Assembly (NCBI RefSeq): GCF_015207525.1
Contig: NZ_JADEWR010000010.1
Location: 159,660-223,659 of the forward strand
Reading direction: 5' to 3'
Source: Nodosilinea sp. LEGE 06152
GTDB taxonomy: Bacteria; Cyanobacteriota; Cyanobacteriia; Phormidesmidales; Phormidesmidaceae
Length of the DNA stretch: 64,000 nucleotides
The notes beneath the pieces were generated by a model. That model was not told the origin of the DNA. It searched no databases and saw only the letters and a list, made by a program, of their open reading frames with translations. How positions within the stretch are numbered: the stretch's first letter is position 1; each line of letters starts with the position of its first letter. This document shows, in pieces, positions 30,802 to 39,183 of this stretch. The translations under genes and the position numbers were made by a program.

Positions 30802-31183
30802 AGCTGCTATCGCTGAAGCTGTTTAACTTTCGGCAGTTCTGGGGCGAGGTAACGCTAGAGCTGGCTCATAGAAGCGATCGCAGCGTTACCGTCGTCCACG
30901 GCAACAACGGGGCGGGCAAAACCACTTTGCTGAATGGGTTTACCTGGGTGCTCTACGACCAGCGCAGCCCCGCCTTTGCCCCTGGCCCGCTGGTCAACAA
31001 CCGCGCTTTGGGAGAGGTGCCCGTGGGCAGCCTGGTGGAGTGCTGGGCCGAGGTGCTGTTTGAGCACAACGGCAAGGAATATCAGGCTCGGCGCTCCTGT
31101 GTGGCCCAAAAAGACTCCACTGGCCAAATTCTGGAAGAGCCCAGCGTCTTGCAGCTCAAAATCAACGGCAAGCTGGTTCCAGA

Positions 31184-31194
31184 AAAAGATGATA
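31184..31194. repeat. Left target-site duplication of IS1
   Basis: AAAAGATGATA, repeated exactly at 31949-31959 on the other side of the element. Eleven bases is slightly longer than the usual 8-9 for IS1 but within the known range. The pair shows a simple, recent insertion. Confidence 0.85.
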
Positions 31195-31948
31195 GGCGTT
31201 GCTGAATCAAGAGATGAACCTTGACGGGACTGGCACATCGCCGAACTTGAGGTAGTGAAGTAACAAGCGAACAGAGTGAGCCAGCATTTCTACGGTCTTG
31301 GAGTAGCAGAGCGTTTTGCGGTGCAGACGGGCTAGATAGTGCCGTAATCGAGTGTTCTCTCCTTCAACCCGAGTCATATAGGTTTTGCTGACAATCTGAT
31401 CGCCTGCTGGAATAAAGCTGGGATACACCGTCCATCCATCGGTGACATAGAAGTAACACTGCCAGCTGCCAACCAGGGTCCAAAGCGGTTGAAACGTTTC
31501 GGCACTATGGTCGCCTAAGACCCAACCCAAGATTCCTTTTTTGAAGTGGTCAACGGCTGTCCACAGCCAAATCTTGTTTTTTTGAGCCTACAAAGGTTTC
31601 CAACTCGTCGAGTTCGCCGACCTCTGGCGTCGTTTCAGGGGCGTAAGCATCGGGGAGGCGTTCGCCCACTTGCTTCACCCAAGTAATGACCGTCGTATGG
31701 TGCACCCCTTTGACTCGCTCTATCGCTCGAAACCCAGCGCCGTTAACGTACATCTTGAGGCATTCGCGTCTGACCTCATCCGAGTACCCTCGGTGAGGCT
31801 CATAGGCCTCAATAAACTGACGACCGCAGGCTACACAGATGTGGTTTTGTTTACCTTTCCGCTTGCCATTCTTACGGATGTGAGTGGCTCCACATTCTGG
31901 ACATTGCATCGCAGATCACCCTAACTCATCTCTCAATTATGCAACGCC
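31195..31948 (-). mobile_element. IS1-family insertion sequence, complete
   Basis: 754 bp. The ends are inverted repeats: left GGCGTTGCTGAATCAAGAGA and right (reverse complement) GGCGTTGCATAATTGAGAGA, about 19 of 23 matching when extended. Flanked by an 11-bp duplication. It carries a two-frame transposase gene on the minus strand. Intact ends, intact frames and identical duplications suggest a young insertion that may still move. Confidence 0.9.
31207..31909 (-). CDS. IS1 transposase (InsA-InsB', programmed -1 frameshift)
   Basis: The first frame (31909 down to 31550) has an N-terminal zinc ribbon (MQCPECGATHIRKNGKRKGK, IHVACGRQF-like) and HTH; it ends DLAVDSR. The second frame (ending at 31207) contains the catalytic domain: SKKNKIWLWTAVD then GWVLGDHSAETFQPLW and TDGWTVYPSF. 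The frames meet at a run of seven A followed by C on the minus strand (plus-strand T run 31577-31583), where slipping back by one base changes KKQDL to KKNKIWLW. This is the classic IS1 translational frameshift, so the gene should be read as one fusion protein. No premature stop otherwise. Confidence 0.85.
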
Positions 31949-31959
31949 AAAAGATGATA
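31949..31959. repeat. Right target-site duplication of IS1
   Basis: Same 11 bases as 31184-31194. Downstream sequence continues the interrupted ATPase in frame (IDDAIGSVLP). Confidence 0.85.
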
Positions 31960-33653
31960 TTGATGACGCCATCGGCAGCGTACTGCCCAGTAGCCTGCAC
32001 CGTTACTTCTTCTTTGATGGGGAGCGGATTGAGCAGATTGTCAAAACCGAAAACCGGGCCGATATGGCCACCGCCATTAAAACCCTCTTGAGTGTGGAAA
32101 TGCTGGAGCGGGGCATCAACCACCTCGACTATGCCCGCAAACAGCTCGAAAAAGAGCTGAGGGATATTGGCGACACCGAAACCAAGCGGTTGGTGTCTGA
32201 AAAAACCGGACTAGAAGAGGAAAAGGCCCAAAAAGAAACCCGCCGCGAGGCGATCGTGCAGGATCTGCTCAACCAGGAAGATCTGAAGCAGCGCTACAGC
32301 GCCCAACTGCGCGACCTGGACAAGGTGAAAGAAATTCAGCAGCGGCGCGACACCTTACAAAGCCAGATGGAAGACCTGGAGCAGCAACTCGCCCGCAGCG
32401 AAGATCGCCTGCGACGCACCATTTCGTCGCGGGGCTATATGGTGTTTTTGGGCGACACCATTACTCAATTTAAGGAGCTAGCGGCTGACCTGCGGCGCAA
32501 GGGCGAGCTGCCAGCGGGCATCAAGCGCCAGTTTGTGCAGGATCTACTCGACCAAGAAGCCTGTATTTGCGGTGCTCAGCTTACCTCTGGTACCCCCAAT
32601 CGCCGGGAGGTGGAGACTTGGCTGGGGAAAGGGGGCTTACAGGATGTGGAAGAGGCCGTGATCAAAATGAGCGGCGAGGTAGAAAGCCTGGAGCGGCAGA
32701 TTCCTGAGTTTTGGGCCGAAATTGACCAGGAGCAAGCCAGCATTGAAAACCTGCGCCAGCGCATTGCCCGCCTGCAAGACCAAATCAGCGGCATCCGCGA
32801 CCAGCTTAAGGGCAATGAAGATGTGAATGTGCAGGGCATTGAGCGGCGGCTGGAGGAAACCGAGCAGGCTATTACCGCCCGCCACCGGGAAGATGCGGTG
32901 CTGAAGGATGAGATTAAGCGGCTAGAGGATGCGATCGCCGAGGTCGATAAGCAGATCAAGGCCCACAAGGCCAAAGATAAAGAACAGGCTCGCGTGAAGC
33001 GGCAAATCGAAGCGGCCCAGGATGCAGTGGCTCGGCTGAATAAGGTAAAGCATCGGGTCGATCTCAAGTTTCGAGCGGTGCTGGAGCTGAAGGTGCGGGA
33101 GATTTTTCGCAAGATTTCGTTTACGCCCTACTTGCCGAAGCTGACGGAGAACTATGAGCTGCGGCTGATCGACCCCAACCTGGATGGCGAGGCAACGGTG
33201 GCGGTTTCGACGGGGCAAAATCAAATTCTCAGTCTGGCTTTTATTGGCAGTGTGATTGAGCGGGTGCGCTACTGGAGCAAGAAGCACTCGACGATTGGGC
33301 TAGATGGGGGCGGCTTTCCGATTGTGATGGATTCGCCTTTTGGCAGTTTGGACTCGGGGAACCGTAGCAACATTGCCGAGGCGATTACGACCCTGGCGGA
33401 TCAGCTGGTGGTGCTGGTGAGCAAGACCCAGTGGCTGAATGAGGTGGAGCGGGAGATGGAGCCTGCGGTGGGGGCAGAGTATGTGCTGGTCTACTACACG
33501 GCGAAGGAGGATGCGGAGTTGGAGGAGATGGAGCGCTACGGGCGCAGCTACCCGCTGGTGAAGCGCAGCCCGAATGAGTTTACTTGGACGGAGGTGGTGA
33601 AGGTGGAGAGGTAATGGGGTGGATGGGGTAAGTACAATGGGGAAAAACCGCTG

Positions 33654-34337
33654 ATGACAATGGGGAACGCTATGGTTGGCACAGCCTCGGTACCACAACC
33701 CATCGTTAGCAATGAATGGGTAGCCGCCTCGTGGACAGAGTATGTGGCGCTGTTAGAGTCTGGGGTGCCACAGGATGCCCGCTGCTATTTTGATACTGAT
33801 TGGATGAGGGTAGAAATGTCGCCCCTGGGTGCACTACACGGACGGGAAAACTCGATTGTTTCTACGCTAGTGGTGCTGTATGCCACGCTGAAGGGCTTGC
33901 GTATGGTGGAGCTGACCAACACCACGTTTCGCAAAACTGGCTTGCAAGATGCCCAGCCCGATATTGCCTTTTATGTAGGTCAGGGGTTTGACCTGCCACC
34001 GCGCGACAATCAACCGATTGATGTGTTGACGCACGGTGCGCCTCAGCTGGTGATAGAAATTGCCTCGACCACGCTAAATGACGATCTGGGCAAGAAGCGG
34101 CTGCTGTATGAGCGGCTAGGCAGCACCGAATATTGGGTGGTGGATGTGCAGGCAGCCCAGGTGATTGCCTTTGAGATTGCCGATCGCCGCAGTGGGCAAG
34201 TCGATGAGTCTCGGGTGTTGCCAGGATTGGCGATGTCGACGCTGGAAATGGCACTGGAGCGATCGCAGCATGAGGATGATGCAACCATCACTCGTTGGCT
34301 GCTGGAGCTGTTTAGCCATAACACCGAGGAAGGCTAG
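33654..34337 (+). CDS. Uma2-family (DUF820) putative endonuclease
   Basis: A 227-residue protein of the Uma2/DUF820 family, a PD-(D/E)XK-type fold expanded in cyanobacteria. Recognisable parts: MSPLGALHGRENSIVSTLV, DAQPDIAFYV (active-site Asp), LVIEIASTTLNDDLGKKRLL (E-I-A core, Lys downstream) and EYWVVDVQ. Start could be ATG 33654, 33660 or 33672. The family is often mobile and of unknown biological role; it lies 39 bp after the broken ATPase gene and may be a passenger of the island rather than part of the Dnd mechanism. Confidence 0.75.
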   Translation: MTMGNAMVGTASVPQPIVSNEWVAASWTEYVALLESGVPQDARCYFDTDWMRVEMSPLGALHGRENSIVSTLVVLYATLKGLRMVELTNTTFRKTGLQDAQPDIAFYVGQGFDLPPRDNQPIDVLTHGAPQLVIEIASTTLNDDLGKKRLLYERLGSTEYWVVDVQAAQVIAFEIADRRSGQVDESRVLPGLAMSTLEMALERSQHEDDATITRWLLELFSHNTEEG

Positions 34338-34434
34338 ATGGTCTTGACGTTAATGACGGCTAATTTGTAAAGGGCGGCGTGGTGTTGGTGCTGCTCCGTT
34401 GCTTGCTTAGACTCTATTATTTACTTCTAAAAAA

Positions 34435-34884
34435 ATGGCAGATATACGAATTAAGGTGGCGAAGGATAAGGCGAAGCTGGTGAAGGCGCTGAGGGCTGGA
34501 GAGGGATCGACCGGGCCGTTTCAGACTTATGCAGATGTTGTAACTTTTGCAGCAGCTTTTGGATTTAGCAAAAAAAATCGTGTGCCATTTGAGCAAGCAT
34601 CAAGGCGTGATCCAGATCCAATACCAGGTGATCAATTTAAGAATCGTGGCCTTATGGATCTGATTGCTATTGCAGAAACCCAAAACCCAAATATTCTCAG
34701 TAGTGACGAAGAGCAAATCCAGGCAAAGGCAAAAATCTTTAAAGAATACGCCAATGGCGGATTTGAGATCCTTGAGAATCAATTTAGCGGAGTCGCTGAT
34801 ATTTCAAAACAGATTTTATTGTTTGTGCAATCAATTAATAAGGATTTTGGCTCTGAAGACTTAGACCTATTGTCCTTTCTATAA
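34435..34884 (+). CDS. Dnd system-associated protein 4 family
   Basis: A 149-residue soluble protein. MADIRIKVAKDKAKLVKALR, FQTYADVVTFAAAFGFSKKN, FKNRGLMDLIAIAETQNPNI and the acidic helical end fit the Dnd-associated protein 4 family, which is found beside phosphorothioation genes (family knowledge; assigned from memory of the pattern). Role unknown. It is somewhat AT-richer than dndD and dndE. It lies 15 bp before the stand-alone sulfur-binding-like gene. Confidence 0.6.
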   Translation: MADIRIKVAKDKAKLVKALRAGEGSTGPFQTYADVVTFAAAFGFSKKNRVPFEQASRRDPDPIPGDQFKNRGLMDLIAIAETQNPNILSSDEEQIQAKAKIFKEYANGGFEILENQFSGVADISKQILLFVQSINKDFGSEDLDLLSFL

Positions 34885-34899
34885 ATCGCTTTTCAACGG

Positions 34900-35463
34900 G
34901 TGCCTGTTCCAAATTTAGAAGCACTTACCTACTACGCCAAGAAGTTTCAGCGATTGCGGGTTGATCGCGCCCATGGTACGGCTCCCCACAAGCCAATTTT
35001 GCTGCTGGCGGTGATAGAGCGCTTTGAGCGGGGCGAAATGTCAGAGAACCGTATTGACCTGTCGCCAGAACTCAACCACACCTTTCTGAAATACTGGAGC
35101 TATCTGGGTTCAGCCGATCACCACCCCGATATTTCTCGCCCATACTTTCACATGAAGAGTGGAAAGTTTTGGCATTTGGTGATGAATCGAGGGTTTGAGC
35201 CGATTTTGGCCGCAAAGATTAAGCTCAAGACGCTTTACGAGGTGAAGCAAGCGGTTAGCCATGCCTACGTTGACGAAGACCTGTTTGATTTTTTGCAGGA
35301 TGCCCCCTGCCGAGAGAGTCTGCAAGCTGTATTGGTGGGCCGCTGGTTTCCGGGGCGGCTGGCTGAAATTCAAGAAATTGCGAGAACTGATGATTTTCAA
35401 GACCCGCCGGGGTACTTTATGGATGCCTACGCTATGTATATAGACAGGCTGAAGGAAGCCTGA
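34900..35463 (+). CDS. Stand-alone putative DNA sulfur-binding domain protein
   Basis: A 187-residue protein with GTG start. It is a paralogue of the N-terminal half of the next gene: both share TYYAKKF.LRVD.A.GTAPHKPILLL, IDLSPEL/VYLSPEL, a SADHH/SSDHH turn, a FWHL motif and a C-terminal RWFP/AWFP. The APHKPILLL block is typical of ScoMcrA-like sulfur-binding domains, which read phosphorothioated DNA. No HNH or other nuclease motif follows; the protein simply ends after the domain. It could bind modified DNA without cutting, or partner the nuclease. Transfer of function from ScoMcrA is inference. Confidence 0.65.
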   Translation: MPVPNLEALTYYAKKFQRLRVDRAHGTAPHKPILLLAVIERFERGEMSENRIDLSPELNHTFLKYWSYLGSADHHPDISRPYFHMKSGKFWHLVMNRGFEPILAAKIKLKTLYEVKQAVSHAYVDEDLFDFLQDAPCRESLQAVLVGRWFPGRLAEIQEIARTDDFQDPPGYFMDAYAMYIDRLKEA

Positions 35464-35479
35464 TGCAGGGTCGAGCATT

Positions 35480-36433
35480 TTGACCAAAGGTTTGACCTAC
35501 TACGCTAAGAAGTTTGCCAACCTTCGGGTTGACAAGGCCCGTGGCACTGCGCCCCACAAGCCAATCTTGCTGCTGACTGTGCTGGATCTGTGTGAGAAGG
35601 GGCTGATTAGCCGCAATGAGGTTTACCTGTCGCCGGAGTTGACGGCAAATTTTCTCAAGTTTTGGCATCAGTTTGTCTCTAGCGACCACCACTCGAATAT
35701 TGCTCTACCGTTTTTTCACCTGACGGGGGATAAGTTTTGGCACCTGATGCCGAACCCTGGCTTTGAGGCGGCTATCCAGGCGAAGGTGAAGATTCGCACG
35801 CTGCCTGCGCTGCGCTCGGCGGTGAAGTATGCCTACCTGGATGGGGAACTGTTTGCGCTGCTGCAAAACCCCCAGAGCCGCACGGAGCTGACAACTATCC
35901 TGATTCAGGCCTGGTTCCCTGAAAAGGGTAATGAGATTGCGGAGTCGTTTAAGTACGACGAGTTTGAATCGGTGCAGCAAAGTCTGTTTGACTCGGGTGG
36001 AGCCACCTACAAGGTTGAAGATCTGCGGGATGAAGACCGAATTTTTGTGCGGAATGCGGCGTTTCGGCGGAATGTGGTGAAGCTGTATGACCAGCGCTGC
36101 GCCTTTTGTAAAACGCGAGTGGTAAGTTGGGATGGGCTAAATATTGTAGACGGGGCACACATCCAACCATTCTCTGAGTTTCGGGATGATCGCTTTGTGA
36201 ACGGCCTAGCCCTCTGCAAAAACCACCACTGGGCCTTTGACCACGGCTGGTTTGGTGTAGATGACGACTACCGAATTGTGATTCCGCAGGAACGTTTTAT
36301 GGAGGAGGCTCCGGTACAGAGTCGGGGAATAATGGGGTTCAAGGAGGAGCAAATTGAGTTGCCAAAGGACAGAAGATTTATGCCGAGTATGGAGGGGTTG
36401 AAATGGCATAGAGAGAAATGGGGATTGATCTAA
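35480..36433 (+). CDS. Putative sulfur-binding domain fused to HNH endonuclease
   Basis: A 317-residue protein, TTG start (no ATG before the conserved TYYAKKFANLRVDKARGTAP). Residues 1-160 are the sulfur-binding-like domain; residues about 200-262 are an HNH nuclease domain with a Cys pair (RCAFCKTRV), the central DGAHIQPFSE with the catalytic His, and NGLALCKNHHWAFDHGWF. It matches the architecture of type IV restriction enzymes that cut phosphorothioated DNA, such as ScoMcrA-type nucleases (family knowledge). It starts 16 bp after its nuclease-free paralogue. A nuclease of this type inside a modification island would have to avoid the host's own DNA, so it may have another specificity or role. 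Confidence 0.75.
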   Translation: MTKGLTYYAKKFANLRVDKARGTAPHKPILLLTVLDLCEKGLISRNEVYLSPELTANFLKFWHQFVSSDHHSNIALPFFHLTGDKFWHLMPNPGFEAAIQAKVKIRTLPALRSAVKYAYLDGELFALLQNPQSRTELTTILIQAWFPEKGNEIAESFKYDEFESVQQSLFDSGGATYKVEDLRDEDRIFVRNAAFRRNVVKLYDQRCAFCKTRVVSWDGLNIVDGAHIQPFSEFRDDRFVNGLALCKNHHWAFDHGWFGVDDDYRIVIPQERFMEEAPVQSRGIMGFKEEQIELPKDRRFMPSMEGLKWHREKWGLI

Positions 36434-36578
36434 TCCGAGAAATTCGCAGAAGGAAAATCATGATTATTCTAGTAGATTAAGCGAAAATTTATAGCTTTTG
36501 TGGGCTAAGAGATATTGCTTCCAAAATAGCTATATTGCTCAAAACTTTTGATTTAGCAGTAACCAATATAAACGAAGA

Positions 36579-37556
36579 ATGAATCTTTTTAATGGCAAGA
36601 AGCCTAACACTCCAAAACAAGATCGAGCTCACAACCCACAGAATGGGAATGACGCTGAAAAGTTAGCTTCCTCAATGTTAGTTCTGGCATGTCAAGCTGA
36701 GATAAGGTGGGGTTTCCGCGAAGAGGACGGGGATAAAATTGACTTATTCCTCTCGTGTGAGCACCCTTGGTATTTAGGAGAACGTCTCATAATTCTTGTC
36801 CAGATTAAGTCGGGAAAAAGTTATGGGGAACAAAAAAAAGATGGTTTTCTTCTTAAGAAAAATGCCAAAATAGCTGCTCAAAGAACGAGTCATCCAATTT
36901 GTATCGTCTGGGTAAATAGAGAAAGTACAGCTTGCTTCTGGGCTTACGTTCACCCAAATTCTAATGATTTATCACAGGAATATGGCTTGCATCACTCCAT
37001 AACGCCAGCAATGCTTTTCGACCTAGCTAGATGTTCAGGTAAATATACATTGAAGTCTAGAGGGGGAGGAGGAATTATTGTACGCAAGCGAACTACACAT
37101 CTAACACAGCGGCGGAAGAATGTGAAATCTAGCTACAGGCAGATAGCTCAGGAAGGCATTTTATCTCCTGTCTTGGGAAATATAGAACTAACAAGACTAG
37201 GTTGGAGACATATGCTTAGAAAGTCAAGAGCTTCTAAGCATAAGGAAGCAAGCCTAAATACTATCCCGTATTTAAAAAGATTCTTAGAACAATTGCCCTC
37301 ATCCCATGCAATCCTATCAGTTAATTATCTTCGAGAAGATGGATTTGTATACCGCTCGGTAGAGCATCTATTAAAGTACGAAAAAGCAAAGATAAATGTC
37401 GGAAGTAATAATAATAATTCGGTTCCAAGAACTTTTCTATTTAAAATTTTAGAAACAGTCAGATATCCAGAAGCCTGGACATCCGAAGCACATCTAAGCC
37501 AAAAAGTGGAGCGTAGAGTGGTGCTTAAAAACGCTTATTATAAAGAACAGCATTAA
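36579..37556 (+). CDS. AT-rich gene with Mrr-like nuclease motif (DUF4365-like)
   Basis: A 325-residue protein in a visibly AT-richer segment (about 36440-37760) than the rest of the island, suggesting recent transfer. The N-terminal half has the PD-(D/E)XK pattern of DUF4365/Mrr-like nucleases: GDKIDLFL (Asp 55) then LVQIKSGKS (Gln 75, Lys 77). The C-terminal half (GNIELTRLGWRHMLRKSRAS, TIPYLKRFLEQLPSSHAIL) is a separate basic domain that I do not recognise. It ends before a small hairpin. Probable defence or mobile nuclease; substrate unknown. Confidence 0.55.
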   Translation: MNLFNGKKPNTPKQDRAHNPQNGNDAEKLASSMLVLACQAEIRWGFREEDGDKIDLFLSCEHPWYLGERLIILVQIKSGKSYGEQKKDGFLLKKNAKIAAQRTSHPICIVWVNRESTACFWAYVHPNSNDLSQEYGLHHSITPAMLFDLARCSGKYTLKSRGGGGIIVRKRTTHLTQRRKNVKSSYRQIAQEGILSPVLGNIELTRLGWRHMLRKSRASKHKEASLNTIPYLKRFLEQLPSSHAILSVNYLREDGFVYRSVEHLLKYEKAKINVGSNNNNSVPRTFLFKILETVRYPEAWTSEAHLSQKVERRVVLKNAYYKEQH

Positions 37557-37604
37557 TTTGAGGAAATTTTGAGGGAGATGACGCCAGTAATTGCGTCCTT
37601 GGTC

Positions 37605-37625
37605 TGCCTAATTATTAGTTAGGCA
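37605..37625. terminator. 7-bp hairpin downstream of the AT-rich nuclease
   Basis: TGCCTAA (37605-37611), 7-base loop, TTAGGCA (37619-37625). It lies between the + strand nuclease gene and the - strand XRE gene, so it may end transcription from either side. No strong T-tract. Confidence 0.4.
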
Positions 37626-37763
37626 CTAATCAAAGTTAGCCAGGTAGCTTACTGGGCCGGAAGGCACTCGACATCCCCCGCTGATAATATAGCATCATTG
37701 GCATTGCTTGAGTAAGCATGACTCCATAGATCAATACATCGAAAGCTTTCCCCTTCTTGTAGA

Positions 37764-37991
37764 TTAAACCTCATTTCCTACGTAGAGATTTACAAAAGCT
37801 TTCGCTGCTTCAGGCTTGAGAGTTTTTAACGCTCTAACAATTTCAATAACTGTTTCAGCCGTTGGATCGCGTTTTTCGTTGACCCAGCGGTAGACGTTAT
37901 TGCGCTCTACATCCATAGCCACCGCCAGCGCAAACTGGCTGATGCTGTAATCCTCTAGAACCTGCTTGAGCGCTTTGCCTGCTTTTCCCAT
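37764..37991 (-). CDS. XRE-type helix-turn-helix regulator
   Basis: A 75-residue protein. The helix-turn-helix is at residues about 15-45 (SISQFALAVAMDVERNNVYR, then WVNEKRDPTAETVIEIV). Single-domain XRE proteins usually repress their own promoter. Its gene is divergent from the 38099 operon with a shared regulatory region carrying a palindrome over a -35 element (38036-38050), so it is a good candidate regulator of that operon. Confidence 0.75.
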   Translation of the reverse strand: MGKAGKALKQVLEDYSISQFALAVAMDVERNNVYRWVNEKRDPTAETVIEIVRALKTLKPEAAKAFVNLYVGNEV

Positions 37992-38028
37992 CCGTTCATG
38001 GTTTCAGAGTTTCTGCCATCCAGACACA

Positions 38029-38093
38029 TCCTAGTGGTTGACAGTCAACCTTTGGGCAGGGTAAATTGCCTTTCAACGTCCTAGTGGTTGACA
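38029..38093 (+). promoter_or_regulatory. Promoter with palindromic operator and direct repeat
   Basis: A perfect palindrome GGTTGACAGTCAACC (38036-38050) overlaps a consensus -35 TTGACA (38038-38043); TAAATT at 38062-38067 is a fair -10 with 18-bp spacing. The 15-mer TCCTAGTGGTTGACA occurs twice, at 38029-38043 and 38079-38093, exactly 50 bp apart. The layout suggests a repressor site in the divergent region between the XRE gene and the 38099 operon. Confidence 0.55.
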
Positions 38094-38098
38094 AGACT

Positions 38099-38407
38099 AT
38101 GCAAGACCAATCCCCCACCGCCCGCTACAGTGCCCGCATCCTCAACCCCGATGCCACCGGCCCAGTCCACCTCGAACTCACCCTCAAACTCCACAGCTAC
38201 CCCCACCCCGACCGCGAACCTGTCAAAATCCTCGTTATCGGCAGCAAACAGTCTGTCAGTTCCATCGTCGTTGCCCTCCACCAGCTCGGCTTTGCCGAAA
38301 TCTTGGAGTGGACAGACTTTCTCAGTGCCCCCAACGCCGACAGGCCGTTGCAGTTCCAGCCCCATGAGGTTATGAAGGCGTTGGTGAAGTACCTGCCCAG
38401 AGAATAG
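38099..38407 (+). CDS. Hypothetical protein of the dndD-side operon
   Basis: A 102-residue protein. Start ATG 38099 chosen because the second copy of the 15-mer repeat lies upstream; TTG 38066 would extend it. Content: TARYSARILNPDATGPVHLE, then EPVKILVIGSKQSVSSIVVA and a hydrophobic/charged end (HEVMKALVKYLPRE). No family recognised. It is followed after 5 bp by the next gene, so operon membership is likely. Confidence 0.55.
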   Translation: MQDQSPTARYSARILNPDATGPVHLELTLKLHSYPHPDREPVKILVIGSKQSVSSIVVALHQLGFAEILEWTDFLSAPNADRPLQFQPHEVMKALVKYLPRE

Positions 38408-38412
38408 CGGCA

Positions 38413-38784
38413 GTGATTGACCACGAAATCACCGGCCAAAAACTCCACGATTCCCGCCCCAGCGCCGACACCACCACCCTCGGCCCCGACGAGTGGGCCA
38501 TACTCGCCACCCTCTGCGACGACGACCCCATGTATCTCGAACTCGTCGCCAAACTCCTCGACACCGAGCGCAAATACCAAACTATGAGCCGCCGCACCGG
38601 CATCTACAAGGCCCTACAAGCCTGCTTTGAAACCAGCGCCCTCGCCAAAGCCCCCGCCATCCAGCGAGCCGAAACCATCCGCGACCTCAAAATCGCTGAA
38701 GAAACCGGCGACGTCGAAACCTTTCAAACCGCCTGGGCTACCCTCAAATTTGGCCAGGTACCGCCTTCAACCGAAGGGAAATAG
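38413..38784 (+). CDS. Small modification-system-associated protein
   Basis: A 123-residue helical protein, GTG start. The segment DPMYLELVAKLLDTERKYQT followed by MSRRTGIYKALQACFETS resembles small proteins reported beside DNA-modification systems (a D-P..L..L..LE..Y..MSRR.GI pattern). This assignment is from pattern memory and is tentative. It lies in the same direction as the downstream nucleotidyltransferase and dndD genes. Confidence 0.5.
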   Translation: MIDHEITGQKLHDSRPSADTTTLGPDEWAILATLCDDDPMYLELVAKLLDTERKYQTMSRRTGIYKALQACFETSALAKAPAIQRAETIRDLKIAEETGDVETFQTAWATLKFGQVPPSTEGK

Positions 38785-38862
38785 GGGCGGTAAAGGTGGT
38801 AGGGTTCCCCAGGTACAATTGAGTCATTCCAAAAGGCTGTGGGCTAATCTCTACACCGCATC

Positions 38863-39183
38863 ATGCTGTCAGCACACGATCAGAAAATTTTGACAGAATT
38901 TGCCAGCAAAATTCGTGGCCAATTTCCCCAGGCCAGCATTTGGGCTTTTGGCTCACGGGCCAAGGGCAGCGCCCAGCCCGATTCAGACTTTGATATTTGT
39001 GTCGTTGTAGACAAATTAGACCGCACCATCTGGAAAGCCGTTAGCGACATTGCCTGGGAAGTTGGCTTTTACCATGACGTGGTTATTACCACAGTCAAAT
39101 ATTCTCACCAGCAGTTTGAGGCTAGCCCTTATACCGCCAGCCCTCTCGTTCACAACATTCTCTCAGAGGGTATAGCTGCATGA
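38863..39183 (+). CDS. MNT-type nucleotidyltransferase (antitoxin-like)
   Basis: A 106-residue minimal nucleotidyltransferase with the GSX10DXD motif: Gly 30, Ser 31, Asp 42, Asp 44 (FGSRAKGSAQPDSDFDI). Such proteins pair with HEPN toxins, which they can inactivate by adding nucleotides (established for MntA/HepT). Its stop overlaps the next start (ATGA). The expected HEPN partner is only a 46-residue remnant (next entry). ATG 38863 start; 78 bp after the previous gene. Confidence 0.8.
   Translation: MLSAHDQKILTEFASKIRGQFPQASIWAFGSRAKGSAQPDSDFDICVVVDKLDRTIWKAVSDIAWEVGFYHDVVITTVKYSHQQFEASPYTASPLVHNILSEGIAA

Larger units (their letters stand above)
30798..33614 (+). pseudogene. SMC-like (DndD-related) ATPase gene interrupted by IS1
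   Basis: The 5' part (30798-31194, 132 codons) has MKLLSLKLFNFRQFWGEVTL and the Walker A loop GNNGAGKTT (residues 35-43). The 3' part after the insertion has long coiled coils, a zinc-hook-like ACICGAQL turn and the ABC-type end: VSTGQNQILSLAFIG, IVMDSPFGSLDSGNRSNIAE. Removing the 754-bp IS1 plus one 11-bp duplication takes out 765 bp (255 codons) and joins PEKDD to IDDAIGS in frame, giving 683 residues. Coupled by ATGA overlap to the small upstream gene. As it stands, the Walker A and Walker B halves are separated, so the ATPase is probably dead. An in-frame ATG inside the IS right end (31884) could start a truncated product without Walker A. Confidence 0.85.
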
